Assembly: GCA_004193285.1 (NCBI GenBank)
Contig: SECP01000007.1
Coordinates: 1 to 64,000, forward strand
Length of the DNA stretch: 64,000 nucleotides
From: Myxococcales bacterium
Lineage (GTDB): Bacteria > Myxococcota_A > Polyangia > Polyangiales > Polyangiaceae
Reading direction: 5' to 3'
Shown: piece by piece, positions 1-8,500 of the stretch
Layout: every line of letters starts with the position of its first letter
How positions within the stretch are numbered: the first letter of the stretch is position 1
The notes under the pieces: model-generated
The model's input: only the letters and a program-made list of their open reading frames with translations
Database searches by the model: none
What the model was told of the DNA's origin: nothing
Made by a program: the position numbers and the translations under genes

Positions 1-62
1 AAGCTCTTCGGAGCCGATGGTACTGCACGGGCAACTGTGTGGGAGAGTAGGACGGTGCCGGG
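1..62 (+). rRNA. rrf: 5S ribosomal RNA, 3' half (5' part outside window)
   Basis: The stretch around positions 15-60 reads like the 3' half of bacterial 5S rRNA: the CCGATGGTACTGC region, then GGGAGAGTAGGACGGTGCCGG, which is the conserved loop E/helix IV and 3' closing strand. An intrinsic terminator follows immediately. The 5' half and the rest of the rRNA operon lie before the window. The exact 3' end (60-64) is estimated. Confidence 0.9.
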
Positions 63-73
63 TTAATTCCCTC

Positions 74-108
74 AAAGCCCCAGTGTTAACTCACTGGGGC
101 TTTGTTTT
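74..108 (+). terminator. Intrinsic terminator of the rRNA operon
   Basis: AAAGCCCCAGTG (74-85) pairs perfectly with CACTGGGGCTTT (92-103), giving a 12-bp stem with a 6-nt loop, followed by GTTTT. It lies about 12 nt after the 5S end, so it should end the rRNA transcript. Confidence 0.93.
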
Positions 109-223
109 GTCCGGAGTACGGGCCGGCGGGCAGGCCTGGATCATTCGCCGGGCGCGCCGCGGCGGGGTGGCTGGAATCATTCACGGCGCGCACCTGCCTG
201 CAGGGTGATGTAGCTTGAGCGGT

Positions 224-817
224 ATGCGCATTCGTCAGCGGAGTTGGACGGGTGTCGTCGTTGCTTGGGCTCTGCTCGGCGCCGCCGGGTGTGACGACGA
301 CAAGGTGCAGGCTGCGAAGCTGGCCGAGGTGCAGCGCATCGCCGACGAGAAGCTGAAGAAGGCCGAGCAAGCGGCGAACGAAAAGGTCGCCGCGATTCAG
401 AAGCAGCTGGATCAGCTCAAGGCGGACTCGGAGGCGCAGGCGAGCAAGCTGAAGGCAGAGGCGGATGAGGCCATCGCCAAGGCCCAGGGGGACGCGGAGA
501 CGCAGGCGAAGGCCGCGGAGGACGCCCTGAAGAAAGCCCGCGCTGCGTACAAGGCGGAGGGCGGGAAGGAGCTCCTCGCCCTGAACAAGCAGGTGCAGGA
601 GCTGGCGGGCAAGGTCGCGAAGGCGCCGGCGAAGGTGAAGCCCGCCGCCCAAAAGCAGATGAAAGACATCGTGAAGGTCCAGCAGGACATCGGCAAGGAC
701 CTCGCTGCGTTCGACAAGGCCCCGCTGGACCAGCTGAGCGCGACGAAGACCAAGCTGGCCCAAGACCTTGCGAGGATGAAGCAGACCATCGCGAGCATCA
801 AAGCCAAGGTCGGCTGA
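224..817 (+). CDS. Putative lipoprotein, Lys/Ala/Gln-rich coiled coil
   Basis: The 197-residue product starts MRIRQRSWTG, has a short hydrophobic segment and a lipobox-like LLGAAGC with Cys23, then Asp24-Asp26. The rest is almost entirely charged and helical, with heptad-like K/E/Q/A repeats between about residues 28 and 120, so it should form a long coiled coil. I infer a membrane-anchored periplasmic or outer-membrane spacer protein; there is no enzymatic motif. An in-frame TTG at 215 would add three residues, and neither start has a clear Shine-Dalgarno sequence. It is the first gene after the rRNA operon. Function unknown. Confidence 0.75.
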   Translation: MRIRQRSWTGVVVAWALLGAAGCDDDKVQAAKLAEVQRIADEKLKKAEQAANEKVAAIQKQLDQLKADSEAQASKLKAEADEAIAKAQGDAETQAKAAEDALKKARAAYKAEGGKELLALNKQVQELAGKVAKAPAKVKPAAQKQMKDIVKVQQDIGKDLAAFDKAPLDQLSATKTKLAQDLARMKQTIASIKAKVG

Positions 818-860
818 CACCCCGCGCCAAGCTTTTATCGCGCGCTCCGTCTAACCGTGG

Positions 861-1565
861 ATGAGCCGGAGCGGCGGTAGGCTGGGGTGGGTCGTGCTGA
901 TGGCTGCGGCAGAGGCCGCGGCCGTGCCCCCTCCCCACGTGCTCGCCGACTCGGACCCGGACAACGATTTCGTCGTAGCGCCGCCAGCGCCGCTCGCGGA
1001 CTGCGAGTCGAGGCTCAGGGAAGCGGGCGTGGAGTTCGCGCCCGCGGCCTTGCCGGTGAAGCTCGCGACTCGCCAACGGCCGACGTGCGGTATCGAACAG
1101 GCAGTGGTGTACAAGCGCGGGCCGGCCAAGATCCGGTACAACTCGGCGCCGGTGCTGAGCTGCTCCATGGCGCTGGGGCTCGCTCGCTTCGAGCAAGTGC
1201 TGAGCCAAGAGGCGGAGCGGCAGCTGGGCCAGCCGATCGTGCGCATCGAGCAGGGCGGCACGTACAACTGCCGAAAGATGGCCCGCTTCGACCTGGTCAG
1301 CGAGCACAGCTACGCGAACGCGATCGACATCCGCAGCGTGACGTTGACGAGCGGAAGAAAGCTCACCGTGCTCGGTACTTTCGGTCAGCTACAGGGTGAG
1401 CCCACCGGCGCGGAGGCGCGCTTTTGGCGCGACGTGACTCGGCGCGTTTACGACGAGGGAACCTTCTCCGTGGTCATTACGCCGTTCTTCGACGGGCTCC
1501 ACAAGGACCACATTCACCTCGACCAAGCGCGCTACCGCGTGGACGGCACCCGCCCGGCTGGGTAG
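861..1565 (+). CDS. Extensin-like C-terminal domain protein (M15-like fold)
   Basis: The 234-residue protein matches the bacterial extensin-like C-terminal domain family (PF06904). Signs are TYNCR at 134-138, SEHSYANAID at 147-156 and DHIHLD at 216-221. The His and Asp residues of these motifs form a metal-site pattern like that of D-Ala-D-Ala carboxypeptidases of the M15/VanY type. The N-terminus has a weak hydrophobic stretch (residues 8-22) that could be a signal peptide, so the protein probably acts on the cell wall or in the periplasm. Substrate is not established for the family. It starts 43 bp after the coiled-coil lipoprotein gene and may share its transcript. Confidence 0.82.
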   Translation: MSRSGGRLGWVVLMAAAEAAAVPPPHVLADSDPDNDFVVAPPAPLADCESRLREAGVEFAPAALPVKLATRQRPTCGIEQAVVYKRGPAKIRYNSAPVLSCSMALGLARFEQVLSQEAERQLGQPIVRIEQGGTYNCRKMARFDLVSEHSYANAIDIRSVTLTSGRKLTVLGTFGQLQGEPTGAEARFWRDVTRRVYDEGTFSVVITPFFDGLHKDHIHLDQARYRVDGTRPAG

Positions 1566-1625
1566 CACGCGGGCAGCGCACGGATAGCAGCAGCGTGATG
1601 CCTCGCCAAGCTACGAGCTTGGCTC

Positions 1626-1922
1626 TCAGCCCGCGTCGTTGGCACGGCGACCGGCGCTGCGGGCTGCGCTCTTGCGCCGGCTCGTCAGGTCGGCGGGAGC
1701 AATGCGCGCTCGGCGGGGAACGTACGAGCGGAGCCCGTCGGATTCCGTGTAGAGCTCGCGGAGCTCTTCGAAGCTCGTGACGCCGGAGCTCTCTGCGATG
1801 CCAGCGTGGGCGCGGCACAGCAGCACGAGACGCGAGCCATACTTGACGGCCTCCAGCGTGCGCCCGGGTTTGAGGTCGCCTTCAGGCCGGAAATTTTCGC
1901 AGACTTCGCAGCGCTGTTGCAT
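1626..1922 (-). CDS. Small hypothetical protein with Cys pairs
   Basis: A 98-residue protein begins MQQRCEVCENF and contains LLCRAHAG near residue 35, so CxxC plus CxxH could bind one zinc ion. The middle (SFEELRELYTESDG) looks helical and the C-terminus is very basic (RRKSAARSAGRR), which may suit nucleic-acid binding. I do not recognise a named family. It stands alone and converges on the extensin-like gene. The opposite-strand readings here lack comparable motif structure. Confidence 0.6.
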   Translation of the reverse strand: MQQRCEVCENFRPEGDLKPGRTLEAVKYGSRLVLLCRAHAGIAESSGVTSFEELRELYTESDGLRSYVPRRARIAPADLTSRRKSAARSAGRRANDAG

Positions 1923-2040
1923 GGTGGTGGCAGCGTGCTCCCGCCGGGCTGGGGTGGGCCAAGTTCCGTGCGCTCTGGCGCTGCCGTACGCGATTGCCCA
2001 TCAGCCCTCCCGTTGTCGCGCTCGCGAGGCGACGAGTAGC

Positions 2041-2056
2041 AGTCAGTCGACTGACT
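2041..2056. repeat. 16-bp perfect palindrome
   Basis: AGTCAGTCGACTGACT is a perfect 16-bp palindrome in the intergenic DNA 1923-2275. With no loop it is unlikely to be a terminator, so a dimeric operator is possible. The only genes close enough are 1626-1922 (minus) and the lipoprotein at 2276. Elsewhere between 1923 and 2210 I see nothing recognisable. Confidence 0.6.
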
Positions 2057-2210
2057 CTGCGTCTGACGGTTGCCGGACGCAAAGCAAAGCATCGAGATTT
2101 GCCGTAAATTGGCCACTTTGTGTGGGTTGCCCATGATCAGCTGTGCGGCCAGTTGGCACATTGACACATTGGATACCGTGTTTCCTCGGGCAGATCGCGT
2201 GTAGCGAACT

Positions 2211-2226
2211 TGGTACGGCGGTTGCT
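2211..2226 (+). promoter_or_regulatory. Sigma-54 promoter candidate for the 2276 lipoprotein
   Basis: TGGTACGGCGGTTGCT matches TGGCACG-N4-TTGCW at 11 of 12 positions with GG and GC ten bases apart. The predicted start of transcription is near 2237, 39 nt before the TTG start. The first ten bases are one arm of an inverted repeat whose other arm is at 2238-2247. Confidence 0.65.
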
Positions 2227-2247
2227 GATTGCAGTCACGCCGTACCA
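2211..2247. repeat. Inverted repeat spanning the promoter candidate
   Basis: TGGTACGGCG (2211-2220) is perfectly complementary to CGCCGTACCA (2238-2247), with 17 nt between. The arms cover the -24 element and the predicted start of transcription, so a protein bound to both could block or tune the promoter. A DNA hairpin is the alternative. Confidence 0.6.
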
Positions 2248-2275
2248 GGTTGGGGACGGGTTTTAGGAGGAACAG

Positions 2276-4609
2276 TTGAAAACATCCATTCGATGGTGGT
2301 CGAGGTTTGCCCTCATGGCGGGCATGGGGCTGACGACGCTGATCGCGTGCTCTTCCGATCGGGGAGACAAGCCATCAGACGAGCAGCGCACGGGCACGCT
2401 CGCGCTTCCCCTGCGCACCGTCTCGAGCACGGGAAAGGTCTATTTCCTGCGCAATGCGTTCTTCCAGATTCAAAATTTCAATACCGGTGACGTGCAGTTC
2501 CTCTCTACCGAGGAAGGACTCGCGGACGACTCGCTGCTGACAATTCGGTTGGCAGCCAACGCGCAATACGCCGTCACGTTGCTGGATGGTTGGTTCCTGG
2601 AGCGCTTCGATGACGAGGGCGGCGGGTCGGGGGGAACCACCAGCATGGGCGGCGCGCCGGGCACCGGCGGCGGCGCTGGTTTCGGCGGCAAGACACCCGT
2701 CCCTATCGGCGGAGCCTTCGCCCAGGACGTGGGCAGCGGCGGCGTGTTCACAGCGGGTGAAGGACCCGTGGACCCGCCAATCGCCGGCAAAGGCGGCGTG
2801 TCTTCCACCGGCGGTACGGCGGTTGGCGGCGTCGGACCCGTAGCTGGGTCAGGCCCGGTGGGGGGAACCGGGACCGGCGGAACAGGGCCGGTCGGCTCGG
2901 GCGTGATCATTCCCTCGGAGCGCGTGCGCTTGGTCACCGAGCTCACCCCGGAAACGCAGTTCGTCTTCATCGAGCCACAGAGTGACAACTTCATCAACTA
3001 TCACTTCCGAGTAGGTGACGAGGTCATCGAGTTCAACAAGGGCAACCTGCACATCTCGATCACGGTGGATGACGTGCCGGCATGCATCCCGCCGGAGGGC
3101 GTGACCAAGCCGCAGCGTGTGCTGCTCGACACCAACCTGACCACGACGAGCGCGGTGAGCTTGCGCGACGCTTTCAGCGCGCTGTCCACGAACGGCGGGC
3201 TCGCCGGCAACCCCGAGCTGCTCTTCAACGAGATCTACGACAGCTTCGCTTCAGCTCCGGGCAAGGTTCCTCAAGCCAAGCACTGCGGGGACGAAACGAC
3301 AGACGGTCAGCCGAGCCTCAACGGCTTCCCGATCGACTGCGATCGCAGCGAAAGCGTGCAGGTGGGGCGGCTAGACGGCTTCCGCGCCTCTGCCTTCGTG
3401 AACCGCATCGACCTGGCCGCGGCCAACGGCGCGCACTGCGGCCAGCAGCGCATGATCTTCGCTGCTCAATCCTTCCCCCGCTCGCTCATGATCCTGGAGG
3501 CACAGGTCCCGAACCCGCATCCGGAGCTCGGTATCGAAGGCTGCCGGCCCTTGGCCGAGTTCTGGATCGCGCAGGACGCGATCGACGACCCGAGCGAGCG
3601 TGGTGAGCGCCTCCGCCAAGCGTTCTTGGTGGGCGGCGCGCCCGGGCTCGAGGACTTCGGGCCGTTCTTCCGAGCCGAGAACCTGACGGTCGGCAGCGGG
3701 CAGATTCGCCTGAACACGTTCAACTCTGGCCCGTGGACGTTGCGTGAGTTCAAGCTCGCGCTCGACGGCGACACCCTGAGCGCGATCCCGTTTCCGGTGG
3801 CGGAGTCGCCCAATGGCTTCCTTTGGGACGAGAACAGCGGGCTGCCGCAAGGCGAAGCGTGTCGCGAGAACTTCCTCACCGCCCTGGACGGCGTGCTCAC
3901 CAACGACATGTCCGTCATGGCGTTCGTCGTGGATGGCGCGTGCAGAAACTCCGAGAGTCGCAACGACTTCTTCACCGAGGACTACCAGTCGCACTTGAAG
4001 AGCTCGCCCGGCTTCCGCTCACAGCTGGAAGACAAGCTGCTGTCGGTCGGCAGCAGCTTGTCGCCAGAGAACATCGCGAGCCGCGCGCGCTTCGCCGGCT
4101 CGTGCATCGGCTGCCACATGGAGGGACGTGGCCTGTCATTGGGCGACGGGGTGGTATCGCCCGGGGCTCAGGACTTCCCGATGGTGGTCGAGGTGCCCAC
4201 GCAGTGCGGTGACGATCCGAGCGAGAGCTGCTTCTTGCCGTCGAATGCGTTGACGGACGTCTTCTTGCCCGGGCGCATGAACGTGCTCGCTCGGACGTTC
4301 GGTAACGTGGTGCCGAACCCGTGCGACGGGGGCGGGAGTGGTACGGGCGGAACCAGCGGTGGCTTTGGGGGCAGCTTCGGCACCGGCGGAGGCGTCGGCA
4401 CCGGCGGAGGCGTCGGCACGGCCGGCGCGCCGTCCATGGGGGGAACCGGCATGATCCCGCCGGACAAGCCCGAGCCGGCACCGGTCATCGACATCGAGCT
4501 CGCGAGCGCGGAAGAGCCGGTCGATCAGCTCCGTGAAGAGGATGCCGAGATCCGGCAAGAGTACGGTGACGTGACGATCAGCGGTAAGTCTGCGGCCTCT
4601 ACTCACTGA
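2276..4609 (+). CDS. Large lipoprotein with a single CxxCH haem motif
   Basis: Start TTG at 2276 is chosen because AGGAGG lies at 2265-2270, five bases upstream. The 777-residue product has a signal peptide with lipobox TLIAC, so it is lipid-anchored. A long Gly/Ser/Thr/Pro spacer covers residues 115-215, followed by a globular region. CIGCH near residue 614 is a c-type haem attachment motif, and a second GGTGG-type spacer lies near residues 685-725. This layout is common in Polyangia secreted proteins. Role unknown; it may be a surface protein with a mono-haem domain. Its upstream region carries a sigma-54 promoter candidate. Confidence 0.85.
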   Translation: MKTSIRWWSRFALMAGMGLTTLIACSSDRGDKPSDEQRTGTLALPLRTVSSTGKVYFLRNAFFQIQNFNTGDVQFLSTEEGLADDSLLTIRLAANAQYAVTLLDGWFLERFDDEGGGSGGTTSMGGAPGTGGGAGFGGKTPVPIGGAFAQDVGSGGVFTAGEGPVDPPIAGKGGVSSTGGTAVGGVGPVAGSGPVGGTGTGGTGPVGSGVIIPSERVRLVTELTPETQFVFIEPQSDNFINYHFRVGDEVIEFNKGNLHISITVDDVPACIPPEGVTKPQRVLLDTNLTTTSAVSLRDAFSALSTNGGLAGNPELLFNEIYDSFASAPGKVPQAKHCGDETTDGQPSLNGFPIDCDRSESVQVGRLDGFRASAFVNRIDLAAANGAHCGQQRMIFAAQSFPRSLMILEAQVPNPHPELGIEGCRPLAEFWIAQDAIDDPSERGERLRQAFLVGGAPGLEDFGPFFRAENLTVGSGQIRLNTFNSGPWTLREFKLALDGDTLSAIPFPVAESPNGFLWDENSGLPQGEACRENFLTALDGVLTNDMSVMAFVVDGACRNSESRNDFFTEDYQSHLKSSPGFRSQLEDKLLSVGSSLSPENIASRARFAGSCIGCHMEGRGLSLGDGVVSPGAQDFPMVVEVPTQCGDDPSESCFLPSNALTDVFLPGRMNVLARTFGNVVPNPCDGGGSGTGGTSGGFGGSFGTGGGVGTGGGVGTAGAPSMGGTGMIPPDKPEPAPVIDIELASAEEPVDQLREEDAEIRQEYGDVTISGKSAASTH

Positions 4610-4622
4610 GCAGAGGGCTTGC

Positions 4623-4660
4623 CGGGTGCGCGCGAGGTCTGTGAGGCCTCGCCGCACCCG
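4623..4660. terminator. Hairpin between convergent genes
   Basis: CGGGTGCG (4623-4630) pairs with CGCACCCG (4653-4660), and GCGAGG (4632-4637) pairs with CCTCGC (4647-4652). This gives a 14-bp stem with one bulge and a 9-nt loop. It lies between convergent stop codons (4609 and 4664). There is no T tract, so termination is an inference. Confidence 0.5.
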
Positions 4661-4663
4661 CGG

Positions 4664-5551
4664 TCAGGCCTCGGGCCGTCGGGCCTCCACGAATGCGGAA
4701 GCGACGATCAGGATGCCGCCGAGCCACTCGATGGGCCGGAGCTGCGTGCCGTTGATGAGCGCGGCGGAGATGACGGCCGTCACGAGCTCCATGATGATGA
4801 GCACGGAGGACCGGCCGGTCTCCATGTGCGAGACGCCCCACTGCGTGCCGGCCGTGGCCGCGAAGAGCCACACCAGACCGAAAGCGACCAGCTCCAGCCA
4901 CACCTCGCCCGGAACCCCGCTCGGTAGCGGTTGCACCCCCAGCAGGGTCAGTGGCAAAGCCCACAGCAAGCAGCCGGCGAACATCGCCGCCACCTTGTCC
5001 GGAACCGCCACCCGGTCCATTTTTCGAAACAGGACGTTGTTGAGCGCTAGCGCCAGGCCGGAGATGACCGCCAGCGCATCCGCCAAGCTCGGGCTTTGAA
5101 CGAAGACTTTGGGCCCGCCGAGGATCAGAAACGCCCCGCCCAGAGCGCCCGCGACCGTGAGCTTGCGCGCCCGATCCACCCGCTCCCCGAGCAGAAGCCA
5201 CCCCCCGAGGACGCCCCACGCCGGAAGCAGGTAGAACAGCACCATCACGCGGACGACGTCACCCTTCACGATGGCGCTCGCGAAGGCCAGGTTTGCGAGG
5301 CCTCCGAGCAGCGAGAGCAGGAGGATTCCCCCGCTATCCCGGCGCAAAATCGAGGCACGACGGAGGAGCCACGGCACCGCCAGCACGCCGACGGAGCCGT
5401 ATCCCACCAGGGTGACGTTGACGCCCTCGAGCCCGAACCCGCCGAAGTACTTCAGGGGGAGCCAGGTGAGCCCCCAAAAGAAGGACGAGCAGAGGAGGAC
5501 CAGCACCGGGTACACCGGTCTCGTGCTGGGGCATGGGGCAGGTTCGGACAT
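4664..5551 (-). CDS. EamA/DMT-family transporter
   Basis: The 295-residue protein has about ten hydrophobic segments in two halves, the layout of EamA (drug/metabolite transporter) permeases of the inner membrane. The first helix (VYPVLVLLCSSFFWGLTWL) and the second-half segment ending GGILIVASAFVEARRPEA are typical of the family. I chose the ATG at 5551 (MSEPAPCPSTRP) over the longer start at 5581, which would add a basic tail and leave only 8 bp before the divergent helicase gene. Substrate cannot be told from sequence. Confidence 0.87.
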   Translation of the reverse strand: MSEPAPCPSTRPVYPVLVLLCSSFFWGLTWLPLKYFGGFGLEGVNVTLVGYGSVGVLAVPWLLRRASILRRDSGGILLLSLLGGLANLAFASAIVKGDVVRVMVLFYLLPAWGVLGGWLLLGERVDRARKLTVAGALGGAFLILGGPKVFVQSPSLADALAVISGLALALNNVLFRKMDRVAVPDKVAAMFAGCLLWALPLTLLGVQPLPSGVPGEVWLELVAFGLVWLFAATAGTQWGVSHMETGRSSVLIIMELVTAVISAALINGTQLRPIEWLGGILIVASAFVEARRPEA

Positions 5552-5589
5552 GCGGCGGCGGCGCCAGACTAGCCACGGCATGTTTCGGG

Positions 5590-8500
5590 ATGGAGGCCTC
5601 AGACGCGAAAAGCCTTGTGCGGGCGTCGCGTGAGAGCTACCGGGGCGGTGACGTGATCGCAGTGCCCCAATCCGACAGGTTCAGCCTGCTCACGGGCAGG
5701 GCGACCGCGCTCGAGTGGCGCTACCTCGGCGCCATCGGGCTCGAGCATGGCCTTTCCCGTAGCGTGTTAGTGGCTTTGGCCGGGGAGGGAGCGGACACGA
5801 AGGCGCTCGATGCCTGGCTCAAGCAGAGCGTAGCGTCAGGCCTGCTTCGAGCAGTGGGCCCGACCCGAGCCCTGAGTTTGAGCAGCGCCCCGACCCGCGA
5901 GCCTGGCTACTCGCTCGCGCCCGAGCTTGCCCAGCTCGTCCTGCGGGAGCTCGCTCGGCGCGGTGCCCTCCAAGAAGTGGCGCTGGCCACCCACGGTTTA
6001 CTCGGCGGCCGATCCGTCAGCGACTTGGGGTTGGCCCTGCAGCTCGGGGACTACCGCAGTTTTGCGCGACGCTTTTCGGTGGAGCGCCTGCCCCGGCAGA
6101 TCCCGCTGCGGAGCGCGGCCGAGTGGCTGCGGGTGAGCCTGTGTGAGCCGTTCGATGCGAGCTGGCTCGTGGCGACGTGGGGCGACGAGGCCCACGCCAT
6201 GGCGGTGCGGGTCCTGCAAAGCAGCGTGGAGACGGGCAGCGAGTGCACGGCACTCTATCGCTGGCTCGACGCGCGGCTCCAGGACCTGCCAGAGGGCGAG
6301 GCGCACGCGGAGCTCGCCGAGCTGCTCTGCGAGCACGCCACCCTGCGCGGTGAGGTCGAGCGCATTCCCGGCTACACGGCGCGGCTCCCGCGGGGGACCG
6401 CGCTCGGTCACGCGGCGGCCTGGGCCTTCTTGACCGGGGACTTGCCGTTGGCGCAAAGCCGGCTGGATGAGCTGTTCGGGGCCGCGCTGCGCTCGGGCGC
6501 AGGCGCGCGGCGAGGGCCGCTGCCGCACGCAGGCGCGGTGGCTCCGCTCTTGGCGCTGCTGCTGTGCAGCCGAGACGACGAAGCCGCGACCGCGGTGGCG
6601 AAGCGCTTGTTGTCGGTCGGCAGCAGCGAGCCGCAGCGCGCCGCCGGGCGAGCGTTTCGCCTGCTGCTGCGTTACTTGGAAGAGCCGGAGAGCGAGCACG
6701 AGCGAATCGACGTTCACGATTTGAGCGCAGACGCGCTGTGGGAGACTCTGCTCTCCGCGCTGAACGTAGAGCTGCACCAGAAGCAGCCGGAGGTGCGCGC
6801 TCGTTGGGCGCAGCACGTGGTGCGGCGCGCCATGGATTGGCACTCCGCCGGCTATGGGTGGATCGCCGAGCAAGCGATGGCGCTCTCGCGCTCGCTGAGC
6901 GCCGAGTACGCGGGGCTCGAGCTGGAGCGACTGGGCGCGACGATCGGGGCGGGAGCCTCCAGCTTGTCGCTGTGGGACTTGGTAGCGCCCAAGCCGGAGT
7001 GGCAAAAGACGCTTCAGGCGCTGTCGGTCGTCGCGGGCAGCGTCGGCGAGGCGGCCGAGGCCAGCGTGCGCGCGGTCTGGTACGTGGACATGGTCGACGG
7101 CAGCTTGAGCCGGCCAGCGCTCTCCGAGCACCGCTTGGACGGCGGCGGCTGGAGCCAGGGGCGGCGCCTCACCGTCGGTGAGCTCTTTCAATACCGTGAG
7201 CAGCTGCCGGAGGAAGACCGGCGGATGCTGGACGCGACGCGGGACCTCGGCGAAGGGCGCCGCGAGCTCGTGCCCGAGGCGTACGAGCGGCTGGTTGGTC
7301 ACCCTCGCGTGTTCAACGGCGCGCGCGGCGCTCGGGTGGAGGTGCTGCGAGGCACGTGCCGCGTCGAGGCCGAAGAAGACGCCGGGTACATCCGTGTGGT
7401 GGTGGAGCCGGCGGGCGCCAAGCTCGGCGTCAATGTCGTGCCGGAGGGCGAAGATCGGCTGCTCGTTTACCGCGTCAGCGAGGCGATGCAGCGGGTCATC
7501 TCGGTGCTGCCGCATGGCGTGCGAGTGCCGCTCGCGCAAAAGGGCGAGCTCCTCAAGGTGCTGGGCGTCCTGTCGCAAAGCGTGGACGTGCAAAGCTCGG
7601 AGCTTGGCGCCGAGCGCACGGTGGAGGCAAACGCCACCCCCTGCCTGCGCTTCGCCGTTCATGCCGGCGCTTGGATGGTTCAAGCCGGGGTGCGGCCGTT
7701 CGGCAGCGAGGGCCGCTTCTTCGTGGCCGGCATCGGGCGCTCCAGCGTGAGCTTCGTCGGCGCCCAGGGGCGCATGCGCTGTGAGCGCGATTTCGAGCGC
7801 GAGCGCGTGGCGGTGGACGCGCTGGTGGCGGCGTGTCCTAGCCTGCAGGGCGCCCTCGAGGAGAAGGAAGGGCGGCCCGCCCACGAGGCCGACAACTGGG
7901 TGCTCGGCGAAGAAGGCGTGCTCGTCTTGCTCGCGGAGCTGCGGATCTGCGGCATCCAGCACGAGCTGGAGTGGCCGGAGAGCAACCGAATGCGACTCCG
8001 GGGCGACGGTCGCTCGGCCCTGACCGGGCGGCTCCGTGTCGACAAGGGCTGGTACCTAGCGACCGGCGGCTTGCGGCTGGACGACGTGAACGAAGTCACC
8101 CTCGCCGAGCTGGTTCAAGCACCGGCGCTCGCCGGCGGGCGCTTCGTCCGCCTGGAAAACGGCGACTACGTCGAGCTGGAAGAGCGTATCCGCCGCGTGA
8201 TCGCCGCGTTGTCCGCGAGCGCCCGGGCCAAAGGTCGCGGCCCCTTGCGGCTCCATCCCGGCGCGCTCGCTTCGCTCGACGAGCTCTCGGGCGGTGGGCT
8301 CGAGCTCGACGAAAGCGCCGAGCAGTGGGTGGAGCGCGTCCGGCATGTCTCTCGGCAGGAGTTCGAGCTGCCGGCTTCGCTCGATGCCGAGCTGCGGCCC
8401 TACCAGCGTGATGGTTACCGTTGGCTGCGCCAGCTCGCCGAGCTCGGCTTGGGGGCGTGCCTGGCCGACGACATGGGCCTCGGCAAGACCGTGCAGCTCC

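Noticed and set aside
4376..4420. GC-rich 18-bp repeats near 4380-4420
   Set aside because: They encode the GTGGGV spacer of the lipoprotein and look like ordinary coding repeats.
5998..7962. 654-residue minus-strand open reading frame
   Set aside because: It is opposite the SNF2 gene, with a His/Arg/Gln-rich composition typical of shadow frames and no recognisable domain.
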